Source: Synechococcus sp. 1G10
GTDB taxonomy: Bacteria; Cyanobacteriota; Cyanobacteriia; PCC-6307; Cyanobiaceae
DNA: 64,000 nt
Reading direction: 5' to 3'
Assembly (NCBI RefSeq): GCF_002252625.1
Contig: NZ_NQKW01000001.1
Location: 124,001-188,000, forward strand
Below the pieces are notes generated by a model. It was given only the letters and a program-made list of their open reading frames with translations. It was not told where the DNA came from and searched no databases. Below, in pieces: positions 38,124-46,635 of the stretch (the stretch's first letter is position 1; each line of letters starts with the position of its first letter). The position numbers and the translations under genes were made by a program.

Positions 38124-39065
38124 CTACCGGTCTCCTCCCTGCAGCCCCCAGCGCCGCCGCCAGGCACTGGCAGGCTCCGCCCCACTGAGGGCCTGGGCCC
38201 TCTGGCGCTGGGCCAGGATCACGGAGCTTTCTGCCTGTCCCCCGGGGTCGCGGTAGGGCTCGCCGGCCCGGCTGGCCAGGTGCTCCCGCTCCAGCAGCGA
38301 GAGCGGTCGCCACCAGGGAGAAGACATCTCCAGCACCTGGGCCGCCACCGTGCCATGGCTCCAGACCTGACCGGGACCGCCCTGGTCAGAGGCAGCAGCG
38401 TCTCCGGATCGCAGCGCCGCCAGCTGCAGGCCTGCTTCCATCAGGCTGCGGCGTGGGGCGGCGGCCGAGCAGTAGGTGAGCAGCCGCCCCCGGGGGGCCA
38501 GCAGCGCAACCAGCGCAGCAAGAAACTCCTGGCTCCAGAGTTGGGGGCAATGGCGCGGCGAGAAGGCATCGAGCATCACCAGATCGCAGCGCCCAGCGGC
38601 CCGCAGCAACACCGAATCGATCTGCTCTCGGGCATCGCCCCAGCGCATCTCGCCCCGGCCGTGGGGGCTCAGCCACTGGCTCGTGTCCCGCAGCTGCTGG
38701 AGCTGATCCAAGCCGAGCGCTGGCTGCCACTGCCGGCGGAAGGAGGGTTCAGCCAGGGCCAGGGCCAGGGGGGCCGGATCGATCTCCAGGCCGAACCAGT
38801 GCAGGCGAAGCCCCAGGGGGGCCGCCGCTTCCAGCAGGGCGGCGCTGTTGGTGCCCAGCCCCACGCAGACATCCACTACCCGGAGCTCCTCCCCGGCGCT
38901 GAAGCGCTCCAGCTGGGCCGGCTGCACATAGGTGCGCCGCGCCTCGAGCAGGGCGCCACTGCGGCAGTGAAACCCCTCGCCGAACTCGGCGCTGTGCAGG
39001 CTGAAACTGCCGTCCTCGGTGACGCGGGGGCTGAGATGGGCTGCCAGCGGAACCCCGGGGTTCAC
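38124..39065 (-). CDS. MnmC/MnmD-like tRNA mnm5U34 methyltransferase domain (DUF752)
   Basis: A 313-residue SAM-dependent methyltransferase corresponding to the methyltransferase half of MnmC, without the oxidase half. Recognisable: [25 protein letters not shown], the SAM loop [15 protein letters not shown], and [21 protein letters not shown]. It probably completes methylaminomethyl-uridine at tRNA position 34. The GTG start (39063-39065) overlaps the aroA stop, so translation is coupled. glmU follows about 30 bp downstream on the same strand. Confidence 0.85.
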   Translation of the reverse strand: MNPGVPLAAHLSPRVTEDGSFSLHSAEFGEGFHCRSGALLEARRTYVQPAQLERFSAGEELRVVDVCVGLGTNSAALLEAAAPLGLRLHWFGLEIDPAPLALALAEPSFRRQWQPALGLDQLQQLRDTSQWLSPHGRGEMRWGDAREQIDSVLLRAAGRCDLVMLDAFSPRHCPQLWSQEFLAALVALLAPRGRLLTYCSAAAPRRSLMEAGLQLAALRSGDAAASDQGGPGQVWSHGTVAAQVLEMSSPWWRPLSLLEREHLASRAGEPYRDPGGQAESSVILAQRQRAQALSGAEPASAWRRRWGLQGGDR

Positions 39066-40426
39066 CCAGACTGACCGCCGGGGTCGGCCTGCAGGCGCGC
39101 CAGATCCTCCCAGAAGCCCGGATAGGAGACAGCCGCCGCCTCGCTGCGGTGCACCCGTGTGGTGCCGCCGGCCACCTGGGCCGCCACCCCCAGGCTCATG
39201 GCCACCCGGTGATCGGTTTCGCTGTCGACCTCGGCGCCATGGAGCGGGCGGCCACCCTCGATCACCAGGCCGTCGGCGGTCTCCTCCAGGCTTGCTCCCA
39301 GCAGCCTCAGCTGGCGGGCCATCACCGCCAGGCGGTCCGTTTCCTTGACGCGCAGTTCCTCGGCATCACGGATTCGGCTCACCCCCTCGGCGCAACAGGC
39401 CGCCACCGCCAGGATCGGAATCTCATCCACCAGCCGAGGGATGAGATCGCCAGCGATCTCGAACGCCTTCAGCGGCCCATGGCTGACACGCACGTCCCCC
39501 ACCGGCTCACCGGCCACATCGCGCGGATTGAGCACCTCCAGCCTGGCCTCCATCTGCTCCAGCACGTCGAGGATGCCGGTACGGGTGGGGTTGAGGCCCA
39601 CGTTCTCCACGGTGATCTCGGCCCCGGGGGTGATGGCGGCGGCCACCAGCCAGAAGGCCGCCGAGCTGATGTCTCCGGGAACTACCACCGGCAGACCGCG
39701 CAGGCTGGCCCCGGGATGAAGACAGATCATGCGGCCCATGTCGCCACCGACATCGAGATCGGCACCAAAGGCCCTGAGCATGCGCTCACTGTGATCGCGG
39801 GAGCGGGCCGGCTCGATCACGGTGGTGGAGCCGCTGGCCGTGAGAGCTGCCAGCAGCAGAGCGGATTTCACCTGGGCCGAGGCCACGGGAGTGCCGATCA
39901 CGGCGCCGTGGAGCTGGCAGCCTTCGATCGCCAGCGGAGCGAGGTTGCCGCCAGCCCGGCCACGGATCATGGCTCCCATGCCGGTCAGCGGCTGGCTCAC
40001 CCTGGCCATGGGCCGCCCGCGCAGGGAGGCATCGCCATTGAGCACGAAATGGCGGCCGGTGCGGCCCGCCAGCAGCCCCAGCATCAGGCGCATGGTGGTG
40101 CCGGAGTTGCCGCAGTCGAGCACGTCCTCGGGCTCCGTGAGGCCATCGAGGCCGACCCCCTGCACCAGCACAGTTTCGCCGGCATGGATCGGGCTGATCG
40201 TGACCCCCATGGCCCGCAGGCAGGCCGCTGTGCTCAGCGGATCCTCGGCGGGCAGCAGACCCTCGATGCGGGTCTCGCCTTCGGCGATGGCTCCGAAGAG
40301 CAGGGCCCGGTGGGAAATCGATTTGTCACCCGGCACCCGCACCGTGCCGCGCAGGCTGCGCCCCCGGTCAGCGCCGGCGGTGGAGCCCAGGTTCAGGGGG
40401 CTACCGGAGGCGGGGGCGACGGCCAT
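39062..40426 (-). CDS. aroA: 3-phosphoshikimate 1-carboxyvinyltransferase (EPSP synthase)
   Basis: A 454-residue shikimate-pathway enzyme joining shikimate-3-phosphate and PEP. Seen: [42 protein letters not shown] (PEP-binding Gly region), [23 protein letters not shown], and [20 protein letters not shown]. The sequence resembles the Bacillus-type rather than the E. coli-type enzyme at the GNSGTT loop. ATG 40424-40426. Followed by the coupled MnmD-like gene. Confidence 0.96.
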   Translation of the reverse strand: MAVAPASGSPLNLGSTAGADRGRSLRGTVRVPGDKSISHRALLFGAIAEGETRIEGLLPAEDPLSTAACLRAMGVTISPIHAGETVLVQGVGLDGLTEPEDVLDCGNSGTTMRLMLGLLAGRTGRHFVLNGDASLRGRPMARVSQPLTGMGAMIRGRAGGNLAPLAIEGCQLHGAVIGTPVASAQVKSALLLAALTASGSTTVIEPARSRDHSERMLRAFGADLDVGGDMGRMICLHPGASLRGLPVVVPGDISSAAFWLVAAAITPGAEITVENVGLNPTRTGILDVLEQMEARLEVLNPRDVAGEPVGDVRVSHGPLKAFEIAGDLIPRLVDEIPILAVAACCAEGVSRIRDAEELRVKETDRLAVMARQLRLLGASLEETADGLVIEGGRPLHGAEVDSETDHRVAMSLGVAAQVAGGTTRVHRSEAAAVSYPGFWEDLARLQADPGGQSG

Positions 40427-40462
40427 GCGATCGAAGCTGGGATGGAACGGGAATCGGTGAGC

Positions 40463-41146
40463 CTAGGGCTGAGCTTCTTCTGGAAACACCGGCGACTGGG
40501 AGCCATGGAGCCGATCACCGGCATCCCCCAGACCGGGAAAGATGCGGAAGGCCTCATCCAGCTCGGGATCGATGCAGGCGGAGTACACCGTGAGATCCGG
40601 AAAGCGCTTGCCAAGGGCCCCGAGCCCGGGACTGGCCGCCAGGGCCGTGATCACCCGCAGGCGCTGCCCGCTCACTCCCAGAGCCTCCAGGCGCTCCAGC
40701 ACCTGGATCAGGCTGCCGCCAGTGGCCAGCATCGGGTCGAAGACCATCACCCCCACCCGCTCGCCGATCCGCTCCGGCAGCGTGTCGAGGTAGCAGTGGG
40801 CCTCGCCGGTGCGCTCATTGCGCACCAGGCCCATGTGGGCCACCCGGGCGGATGGCAACACTGCCTGGGCACCGGCCCACAGCCCCAGCCCAGCGCGCAG
40901 CACCGGCACCGCCAGCACCGGCACCATGGGGTCCACAACCATCCCCTCCGTGACCGCCAGGGGGGTCTGCACCTGCAGGGATCGCTGGGGCAACCAGTCG
41001 CGCACGGCTTCGTAGGTGAGCCAGCGGCCCAGCTCGGTCATGGCGGTGGCGAACAGCGGCGAGGGGGTCTCCCGATCCCGCAGCACGGTCAGCCAGTGGG
41101 CGATCAGGGGATGGGGTGGAACGACCACCCGCAACGACATGGTCAT
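40463..41146 (-). CDS. upp: Uracil phosphoribosyltransferase
   Basis: A 227-residue type I phosphoribosyltransferase that salvages uracil to UMP. Uracil-PRT features are PVLAVPVLRAGLGLWAGAQAVLP, MGLVRNERTGEAHCYLDTLPE, the PRPP loop VMVFDPMLATGGSLIQ, and the C-terminal YSACIDPELDE. Two ATGs (41146, 41140) are both possible. Upstream it diverges from the pentapeptide-repeat gene, with 34 bp between starts. Confidence 0.94.
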   Translation of the reverse strand: MTMSLRVVVPPHPLIAHWLTVLRDRETPSPLFATAMTELGRWLTYEAVRDWLPQRSLQVQTPLAVTEGMVVDPMVPVLAVPVLRAGLGLWAGAQAVLPSARVAHMGLVRNERTGEAHCYLDTLPERIGERVGVMVFDPMLATGGSLIQVLERLEALGVSGQRLRVITALAASPGLGALGKRFPDLTVYSACIDPELDEAFRIFPGLGDAGDRLHGSQSPVFPEEAQP

Positions 41147-41180
41147 GTGCCATAGCTTGAGCAGTCACGCTACGTGTGCT

Positions 41181-41738
41181 GTGCCGACTGCTCTTCGGGT
41201 TTCCAGGCCTCACCCGTCTCGCCGGCGCCGCGTCCTCCGGCGTTGGTGCTCGCTGCTGGCGGGCCTGATCCTGTTGGTGGGCAGCTCGCTGCTGGTGGGG
41301 GTGGGGAGTGCCGCTGCGATCACGGCGCCCGAACTGCGGGGCCAGCGGTCCCTGCAGGATCTGCAGCCCGACATGCACGGCCGTGACCTGCGCCAGCAGG
41401 AGTTCCTCAAAGCCTCGATGAGTGGCTTCGACCTCAGCGAAAGCGATCTGCGCGGGGCCGTGTTCAACTCCAGCGACCTCACCAACAGCAATCTGAGCGG
41501 GGCCAACCTCGAAGACGCTGTTGCCTTCGCCACCCGCTTCGACGGGGCTGATCTGAGCGGAGCCGTGCTGCGCAACGCCATGCTCATGCAGAGCCGTTTC
41601 ACGGGCGCACAGATCGAGGGAGCGGATTTCAGCGACGCAGTCCTGGACCTCTCCCAGGCCAAGGCCCTCTGTTCCCGCGCCGATGGCGTCAACTCCATCA
41701 CCGGCGTCTCCACGGTCGAAAGCCTGGGCTGCCGGTAA
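41181..41738 (+). CDS. Exported pentapeptide-repeat protein
   Basis: About 185 residues from GTG 41181. A basic start and a hydrophobic segment ending VGVGSAAAITA form a signal peptide, so the product is probably lumenal or periplasmic. From about residue 55 to 150 it is a right-handed beta-helix of A(D/N)LXX units (LSESDLRGAVFNSSDLTNSNLSG and continuing to GADFSDAVLDLS). Two Cys (KALCSRADG and the terminal LGCR) could form a disulfide. Similar lumenal pentapeptide proteins are common in cyanobacteria; none has a firm role. Confidence 0.82.
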   Translation: MPTALRVSRPHPSRRRRVLRRWCSLLAGLILLVGSSLLVGVGSAAAITAPELRGQRSLQDLQPDMHGRDLRQQEFLKASMSGFDLSESDLRGAVFNSSDLTNSNLSGANLEDAVAFATRFDGADLSGAVLRNAMLMQSRFTGAQIEGADFSDAVLDLSQAKALCSRADGVNSITGVSTVESLGCR

Positions 41739-41741
41739 CAT

Positions 41742-41880
41742 TCGGATCCGGTTCCGGTGGGGATCAGCCACCGGGGGCAAGGGGGAAAGTCCGGTGAAAA
41801 TCCGGCACTGTCCCGCAGCTGTGCAGCCCGTGCTCCGGTCAACAGCCGCCGCATGAGCCAGTCAGAACACCCGCCGGTTC
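41742..41880 (+). promoter_or_regulatory. Cobalamin (AdoCbl-type) riboswitch
   Basis: The leader of hupE contains the conserved cobalamin riboswitch core GGTGAAAATCCGGCACTGTC followed by CCGCAGCTGTG (about 41793-41823), the upstream GGGGGCAAGGGGGAA element, and the B12-box-like GCCAGTCAGAACACC (41857-41871). These match the known class in order and spacing. No T-run follows before the ATG at 41917, so control is more likely at translation initiation than by termination. High cobalamin should lower expression of hupE and cobW. Confidence 0.93.
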
Positions 41881-41916
41881 TCCCTCTCGTGCCGGCGCGG
41901 ACCGGAATCCCAGACA

Positions 41917-42627
41917 ATGACTTCCCTCTCAGGGGATCCGGCTCGGCTGCTGCAGCCTGCACGGCAACCCCAGCACGCTCCCCGATCTCCCCAGTCCACC
42001 TCTGCCGCCAGCGGCTCCCGGCGCACCCCCGCAGGACCCATCGCCCTGGTGGCACTGGTCCCCGTGCTCTTGGTTTCGCTGCTGGCAGCCCCGGCCTCGG
42101 CCCACCATCTGATGGAGGCATTCGGGCTGAGGGAAGGGGCCATGGCCGGTTTCCTCAGTGGACTGGGCCATCCCCTGCTCGGTCCTGACCACCTGCTGTT
42201 CCTGCTCAGCCTGGGGCTGGTGGGGCTGCAGCAACCGCTGCGCTGGGTGGTTGCCCTGCTGACGATCGGCCTGGGCTCCACCGCCCTTGGCCTGGTGCTG
42301 CCGGTGCTGCCCGGCAGCGAGCTGCTGGTGGCCCTTTCGCTCGTGGCCACCGGGCTGGTGGTGCTCGGCCGCTGGCCCAGCTGGATCCTGCTGCCCGCCA
42401 TCGCCCTGCACGGCAGTGTCCTGAGCCAGCCGGTGCTCGGCTGGTCGCTCTCGGCCCAGCTGGTTTACCTCCTTGGTCTGCTGCTCAGCCAGGGGGCTCT
42501 GCTGATCACGGCCGTCACCCTGGTGCGCACATGGGCGCGGGGGCTCCAAACCGCCAACCTGCGCTTGCTGGCGGGGCTGCTGATCGGCATCGGCGCCACG
42601 TTCGCCTGGACCCAGGTGGTGCCCTGA
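41917..42627 (+). CDS. hupE: HupE/UreJ-family cobalt (or nickel) permease
   Basis: A 236-residue membrane protein: Ser/Arg-rich N-terminus, first hydrophobic segment ending in a signal-peptidase-like ASA site before His63-His64, the family signature HPLLGPDH (residues 85-92) within helix LLFLLSLGLVGL, and further helices to the C-terminus. HupE proteins move Ni2+ or Co2+; the B12 riboswitch just upstream and the cobW gene 2 bp downstream make cobalt the likely substrate. The exposed HH at the mature N-terminus may help capture metal. Confidence 0.88.
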   Translation: MTSLSGDPARLLQPARQPQHAPRSPQSTSAASGSRRTPAGPIALVALVPVLLVSLLAAPASAHHLMEAFGLREGAMAGFLSGLGHPLLGPDHLLFLLSLGLVGLQQPLRWVVALLTIGLGSTALGLVLPVLPGSELLVALSLVATGLVVLGRWPSWILLPAIALHGSVLSQPVLGWSLSAQLVYLLGLLLSQGALLITAVTLVRTWARGLQTANLRLLAGLLIGIGATFAWTQVVP

Positions 42628-42629
42628 CG

Positions 42630-43763
42630 ATGGCAGTTTCCACCGCAGCCCCGCTGGCGCCGCTCGCCAATCGGAGGCTGCCGGTCACCGTCGTGACTGG
42701 ATTTCTGGGCGCCGGCAAGACCACCTTGCTGCGCCATCTGCTGCTCAACAGTGGTCAGCGTCTGGCGGTCCTGGTGAATGAGTTCGGCGAAGTGGGGATT
42801 GATGGAGCCCTGCTGCGCAGCTGCGGCTTCTGCCCCGAAGACGAGCTGGAGGGTCGGCTGGTGGAGCTGGCCAATGGCTGTCTCTGCTGCACCGTCCAGG
42901 ACGAGTTCCTGCCCACCATGCAGATCCTGCTGGCCAAGGCCGATCGCCTCGACGGCATCGTGGTCGAAACCAGCGGTCTGGCCCTGCCCGAACCGCTGGT
43001 CCAGGCCTTTCAGTGGCCTGAGATCCGCACCCGCACCCGCGTCAATGGCGTTGTGGCGGTGGTCGATGGCGAAGCCCTGGCCCAGGGCAGCGTGGTGGGC
43101 GATCCGGCGGCCCTGGAACGCCAGCGGGCGGCGGACCCCAGCCTCGACCATCTCAGCGACCTCGAAGACCTCTTCCGCGACCAGCTGGCGGCTGCCGATC
43201 TGGTGCTGATGAGCCGGGCCGATCGACTCGATGCCTCCCAGAGCGCGGCCGTCCAGCGACAGCTGGCACCGCTCTGCCGCCGCGGAGTGCAGGTGCTGCC
43301 CATGGTCCGTGGCGAGGTGCCTGCCGAGCTGATGCTGGGCCTGGAGAGGGTTGAGCCGGCCATGGCACCCCACAACGATCATCACGGCCATGCCGATGAC
43401 GATGACCACGAGCACGAGCATGGAGATGCCCACAGCCACGACCACAGCCATGTGCCGATGCAGTCACTGTCGCTCAAGCTGCTCGGCCACTTTGACCGCC
43501 AGGCCCTGGAACGCCTGTTGATCGAGCAGATCGTCGAGCAGGGGATTCTGCGGCTCAAGGGCTGGTTGCACCAGAGCGGCAAGCCAAGGCCCCTGCAGAT
43601 CCAGGCGGTCGGTCCACGGCTCGACAGCTGGTACGACCGTCAGCCCGTCGAGCCCAGCGCCGCAGAAAGCCCTGGCCTGGAGCTGGTGGTTCTGGGCCTG
43701 AGCCTCGACAAAGCCAGGCTGGAGCAGGTCCTGGGCAGTGCGGCCCTCAGCCCTCTGGCCTGA
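42630..43763 (+). CDS. cobW: CobW-type metal-chaperone GTPase
   Basis: A 377-residue G3E GTPase. Walker A GFLGAGKTT (24-32), metal site CLCC (Cys84, 86, 87), Walker B region IVVETSGLALPEPL, base-recognition SRADRLD, a histidine/aspartate loop (HNDHHGHADDDDHEHEHG and continuation, about 250-276), and the C-terminal CobW domain. COG0523 proteins load Co2+ or Zn2+ into targets; location under a cobalamin riboswitch with hupE supports cobalt delivery to the corrin pathway. Ends 8 bp before a convergent gene. Confidence 0.93.
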   Translation: MAVSTAAPLAPLANRRLPVTVVTGFLGAGKTTLLRHLLLNSGQRLAVLVNEFGEVGIDGALLRSCGFCPEDELEGRLVELANGCLCCTVQDEFLPTMQILLAKADRLDGIVVETSGLALPEPLVQAFQWPEIRTRTRVNGVVAVVDGEALAQGSVVGDPAALERQRAADPSLDHLSDLEDLFRDQLAAADLVLMSRADRLDASQSAAVQRQLAPLCRRGVQVLPMVRGEVPAELMLGLERVEPAMAPHNDHHGHADDDDHEHEHGDAHSHDHSHVPMQSLSLKLLGHFDRQALERLLIEQIVEQGILRLKGWLHQSGKPRPLQIQAVGPRLDSWYDRQPVEPSAAESPGLELVVLGLSLDKARLEQVLGSAALSPLA

Positions 43764-43771
43764 AACGGCCA

Positions 43772-44149
43772 TCAATCCAGCGGAAAGGCCCCCTTGGCGC
43801 AGATCCCGTCCCAGCAGAGGGCATGGTCCTCCTGCCAGCGGCCGCTCACTTGCTGCCAGGGACCGCTGGAGCGACGCATCTCGACGGTTCCTCGCCCGTC
43901 GTGGCGGAACAGGACCCGCAGACCATCGAGGTCGATCTGCCAGCGCTCACCCACCGCTTGCACCGTCATCACGCAGGGGTGCCAGGGGCCTTCATCCATG
44001 CGGCATTCGACCATGTAGCCCGGTGGTTCGGCCCCCAGCGCCGGTCGCCAGACCCAGCCAAGCCCCGCAACCAGGGCGGCTGCCATGGTCAGCGCCGCGA
44101 CGGCTGACAAGGACCGCCGCCCAGACAGCGCCAGGGGTGGGCCGTGCAT
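43772..44149 (-). CDS. Small exported cyanobacterial protein of unknown function
   Basis: A 125-residue protein with an N-terminal hydrophobic segment (AVAALTMAAALVAGLGWVW) that is a signal peptide or anchor. The mature part has paired features YMVECRMDEGPWHPCVM and HALCWDGICAKGAFPLD, with four Cys that could form two disulfides, and a middle IDLDGLRVLFRHDGRGTVEM. It looks like a conserved lumenal or periplasmic family, but I cannot name it. Convergent with cobW and divergent from purS. Confidence 0.7.
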   Translation of the reverse strand: MHGPPLALSGRRSLSAVAALTMAAALVAGLGWVWRPALGAEPPGYMVECRMDEGPWHPCVMTVQAVGERWQIDLDGLRVLFRHDGRGTVEMRRSSGPWQQVSGRWQEDHALCWDGICAKGAFPLD

Positions 44150-44247
44150 GGCTGTGGTCTCCTCCTTCTGACCCTTTCAAGCTGGATCTGGCCCTGGCGA
44201 AGGGGGAACATGGGCTGCCAAGATTTAACAAACGCCCCGGCTGCCTG

Positions 44248-44529
44248 GTGCCCCGCTTTCACGCCCGTGTGCTGGTCTCCCTGAGGCCCTCGGTTCTCGA
44301 TCCGGCCGGTGAGGCCACCCGCGCCGCCACCAGCCGCCTGGGGGTGGAGGGGGTCAGCCGCCTGCGTATCGGCAAGGCGGTGGAGCTGGAGATCGAAGCT
44401 CCCGATGCCGACACCGCCCGCTCGCGAGTGGAGTTGCTGAGCGACCGGTTGCTGGCCAATCCCGTGATCGAGAACTGGGAACTGGAGCTCAACGAGATCG
44501 CCGCCAACGGGGCGGACCTGCCGGCATGA
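44248..44529 (+). CDS. purS: Phosphoribosylformylglycinamidine synthase subunit PurS
   Basis: A 93-residue PurS from GTG 44248: [39 protein letters not shown] and the C-terminal [14 protein letters not shown] are the family hallmarks. PurS is the small structural subunit of the PurLQS amidotransferase in purine synthesis. The stop overlaps the purQ start (ATGA). An upstream extension of the frame is open but is antisense to the neighbouring small gene. Confidence 0.93.
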   Translation: MPRFHARVLVSLRPSVLDPAGEATRAATSRLGVEGVSRLRIGKAVELEIEAPDADTARSRVELLSDRLLANPVIENWELELNEIAANGADLPA

Positions 44530-45179
44530 CGATCGGTGTGGTGGTCTTCCCCGGCTCCAACTGCGACCGGGACGTGGGCTGGGCGGCCGAGGGCTGCCTG
44601 GGACTTCCGACCCGCTTCCTCTGGCATGAGGACCGCGACCTGAACGGCCTGGATGCCGTGGTGTTGCCCGGCGGCTTCAGCTATGGCGACTACCTCCGCT
44701 GCGGCGCGATCGCCCGTTTCGCTCCAGTTCTTGAGGAAGTGGCGGAGTTTGCCGCCAGGGGTGGCCCGGTGCTGGGGATCTGCAATGGCTTCCAGATGCT
44801 CACCGAACTCGGACTGCTACCCGGTGCCCTCACCCGCAACAGCCGTCTGCACTTCATCTGTGAGCCCACAGCCCTGACGGTGCGTCCTGGCAGCTGCCGC
44901 TGGCTCTCCGGCTACGGGGAGAACGAAGAGATCAATCTGCCGATTGCCCATGGCGAAGGGCGCTATCAGTGCGAGCCCTCCACCCTGGAAGCCATGGAGA
45001 AATCCGGTCAGGTGGTCCTGCGCTACCGGAACAATCCCAACGGCTCCGTGGGCGATGTGGCTGGCTTGTGCAACCCGGGCGGAAACGTGCTCGGACTGAT
45101 GCCCCACCCGGAGCGGGCCTGCGACCCCCGCACCGGCGGCCTCGATGGTCAGCGCCTGTTCGCCAGCCTGCTGGGCTGA
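44526..45179 (+). CDS. purQ: Phosphoribosylformylglycinamidine synthase subunit PurQ (glutaminase)
   Basis: A 217-residue class I glutamine amidotransferase. N-terminal [15 protein letters not shown], oxyanion region [19 protein letters not shown], the nucleophile Cys86 in [19 protein letters not shown], and the His-Glu pair in [12 protein letters not shown]. It supplies ammonia to PurL in step 4 of purine synthesis. Translationally coupled to purS, followed by a bidirectional terminator. Confidence 0.96.
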   Translation: MTIGVVVFPGSNCDRDVGWAAEGCLGLPTRFLWHEDRDLNGLDAVVLPGGFSYGDYLRCGAIARFAPVLEEVAEFAARGGPVLGICNGFQMLTELGLLPGALTRNSRLHFICEPTALTVRPGSCRWLSGYGENEEINLPIAHGEGRYQCEPSTLEAMEKSGQVVLRYRNNPNGSVGDVAGLCNPGGNVLGLMPHPERACDPRTGGLDGQRLFASLLG

Positions 45180-45206
45180 AGGCTCTCCCATCAGGGAGCA
45201 AGAAAA

Positions 45207-45227
45207 AAGGGGGCCAATGGCCCCCTT
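45207..45227. terminator. Bidirectional terminator between purQ and the peroxiredoxin gene
   Basis: A perfect 9-bp stem AAGGGGGCC / GGCCCCCTT with an AAT loop. On the minus strand it is followed by a six-T run, making a strong terminator for the convergent peroxiredoxin gene; on the plus strand the trailing TTCT is weaker but the stem should also stop purQ transcription. Confidence 0.85.
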
Positions 45228-45257
45228 CTCTGCATGCAGTGCCCGGGGGCCGATTGA

Positions 45258-45848
45258 TCAGTTGACCGCGGCGAAGAACTCCTTGCTGCCGACGGGGTCC
45301 GGGTTCATGGTCTTCTCGCCCGGTGTCCAGTTGGCGGGGCAGACCTCATCAGGGTTGGCCTTGACGTGCTGGAAGGCCTGCAGAACCCGCAGGGTCTCAT
45401 CGACGTTGCGGCCCACCGCCAGGTTGTTGATGGTGGCGTGCTGGATGACACCATCGGGATCGATGATGAACAGACCGCGCAGGGCCACGCCGGCGTCTTC
45501 GTCGAGCACGTTGTAGGCGGAAGCGATCTCTTTCTTGAGGTCGGCCACCAGGGGATAGGCGATGTCGCCGATGCCGCCCTGCTTCCGATCAGTCTGGATC
45601 CAGGCCAGGTGGGAGAACTGGCTGTCCACCGAGACGCCCAGCACCTCGGTGTTGCGGCTGGCGAAATCGCCGTAGCGGTCGCTGAAGGCGGTGATCTCCG
45701 TAGGGCAGACGAAGGTGAAATCGAGCGGGTAGAAGAACAGCACCACGTACTTGCCGCGGTACTGGGAGAGGGTGACCGTCTGGAACTCCTGATCCACCAC
45801 AGCGGTGGCTGTGAATTCAGGGGCCTGCAGACCGACGAGCCGGGACAT
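45258..45848 (-). CDS. Typical 2-Cys peroxiredoxin
   Basis: A 196-residue thiol peroxidase. Peroxidatic Cys48 in [12 protein letters not shown], resolving Cys170 in [11 protein letters not shown]. The GGIG element (residues 91-94) and the C-terminal SKEFF segment resemble the GGLG/YF features of overoxidation-sensitive enzymes. Removes H2O2 produced by photosynthesis, reduced by thioredoxin. Own terminator downstream; upstream it is divergent from the 46-kb small gene. Confidence 0.96.
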   Translation of the reverse strand: MSRLVGLQAPEFTATAVVDQEFQTVTLSQYRGKYVVLFFYPLDFTFVCPTEITAFSDRYGDFASRNTEVLGVSVDSQFSHLAWIQTDRKQGGIGDIAYPLVADLKKEIASAYNVLDEDAGVALRGLFIIDPDGVIQHATINNLAVGRNVDETLRVLQAFQHVKANPDEVCPANWTPGEKTMNPDPVGSKEFFAAVN

Positions 45849-45962
45849 GCTTGAAATTTGGGTAACGAACGGGAGAGCAGGGAGCTCAGTCCGAACTCGG
45901 ACCGACTACCACTTGCGACCGCAACAATTTATCACGGAACCCTGGCAACGGCGGCGCTTACG

Positions 45963-46328
45963 ATGAAGGAGGTGATGACGGCTGATGCCCCGCCCCCGTT
46001 CCACAGCCTTGACCTGATGTCCTGGGACCCTGTCCTGCTCCGCAAATACAACAACACCGGTCACTTCCGCCTGCTCAACCAGCTGCGCAGCGAGCTGAAA
46101 ACCAGCCCCCTCAACCGGGAGGAACCCGGCGACAGTGACGGAGGCGGCCGTTCACGCACCGGCACCCTGGTACGTGCCGTGGATGTGCGGCCCCAGGTCT
46201 ATGGCCGTGCCCGCCGCTATGCGGGTCCAGCGCCGGCGCCCAACCTGCCTCCAGCAAGCGCCGGCCCTGAAGGGGGCTCGTCCTCCGCCAGCTTCCGCGA
46301 ACGCCTCAACGCCGTCGAGATGCGCTGA
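45963..46328 (+). CDS. Conserved small cyanobacterial protein of unknown function
   Basis: About 121 residues from ATG 45963 (a second ATG at 45975 is possible). The core SLDLMSWDPVLLRKYNNTGHFRLLNQLRSELK is well structured and, I believe, conserved in this cyanobacterial group; the rest is Gly/Ser/Pro-rich. No signal peptide or catalytic motif. Its first codons contain a perfect 10-nt anti-SD complement, AAGGAGGTGA (45966-45975), which is too close to either start for usual use. The longer upstream open frame lacks coding character. Confidence 0.65.
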   Translation: MKEVMTADAPPPFHSLDLMSWDPVLLRKYNNTGHFRLLNQLRSELKTSPLNREEPGDSDGGGRSRTGTLVRAVDVRPQVYGRARRYAGPAPAPNLPPASAGPEGGSSSASFRERLNAVEMR

Positions 46329-46391
46329 TACGAGCTGACCAGAGCGGTGCCCTGGAGCTGGTTGATGGCTCCCTGGCTCCAGGTGAACCGA

Positions 46392-46420
46392 GTTGATCAG
46401 ACAGACCTGGTTGATCAGAC
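46392..46420. repeat. Short direct repeats 3' of tRNA-Met
   Basis: GTTGATCAGAC occurs at 46392-46402 and again at 46410-46420, 18 bp apart. An adjacent weak hairpin (AACCA/TGGTT, 46422-46437) lies between the repeats and the tRNA. The tRNA is transcribed leftward, so this is its 3' trailer. Role unknown; it might be a processing or termination region or an old duplication. Confidence 0.4.
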
Positions 46421-46490
46421 GAACCAAAGTTCTGGTTTTGTCTGATGGACTTGGTCTGCCAGCGGCTGGGCGTCAATCGGACAGCACGAA

Positions 46491-46564
46491 TGGCTCGGGG
46501 GAGACTTGAACTCCCGACCTTGGGGTTATGAATCCCACGCTCTAACCAGCTGAGCTACCGAGCC
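46491..46564 (-). tRNA. trnM: tRNA-Met (anticodon CAU), elongator type
   Basis: A 74-nt cloverleaf read on the minus strand: acceptor GGCTCGG pairs perfectly with CCGAGCC, D-stem GCTC/GAGC, anticodon loop TTCATAA with CAU, T-stem GGGAG/CTCCC with loop TTCAAGT, discriminator A. The anticodon stem TGGGA/CCCCA has one A-C mismatch at its base next to the loop. A paired 1-72 acceptor end and no GGG/CCC initiator signature favour elongator methionine; a lysidine-modified Ile tRNA is less likely. CCA is not encoded. Confidence 0.93.
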
Positions 46565-46635
46565 CGGTTGTAAGGACTTTAAACGATCGACCTCCCTCTC
46601 CCTTACGGGGAAGAAGAAGGTGGCAAGGATGGAGA

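Noticed and set aside
36697-38256. Plus-strand open frame (519 codons) over glmU
   Set aside because: Antisense to a fully recognisable GlmU; composition is His/Gln-rich and family-less.
39149-41155. Plus-strand open frame (668 codons) over aroA and upp
   Set aside because: Covers two well-identified genes on the other strand; the translation has no conserved motif.
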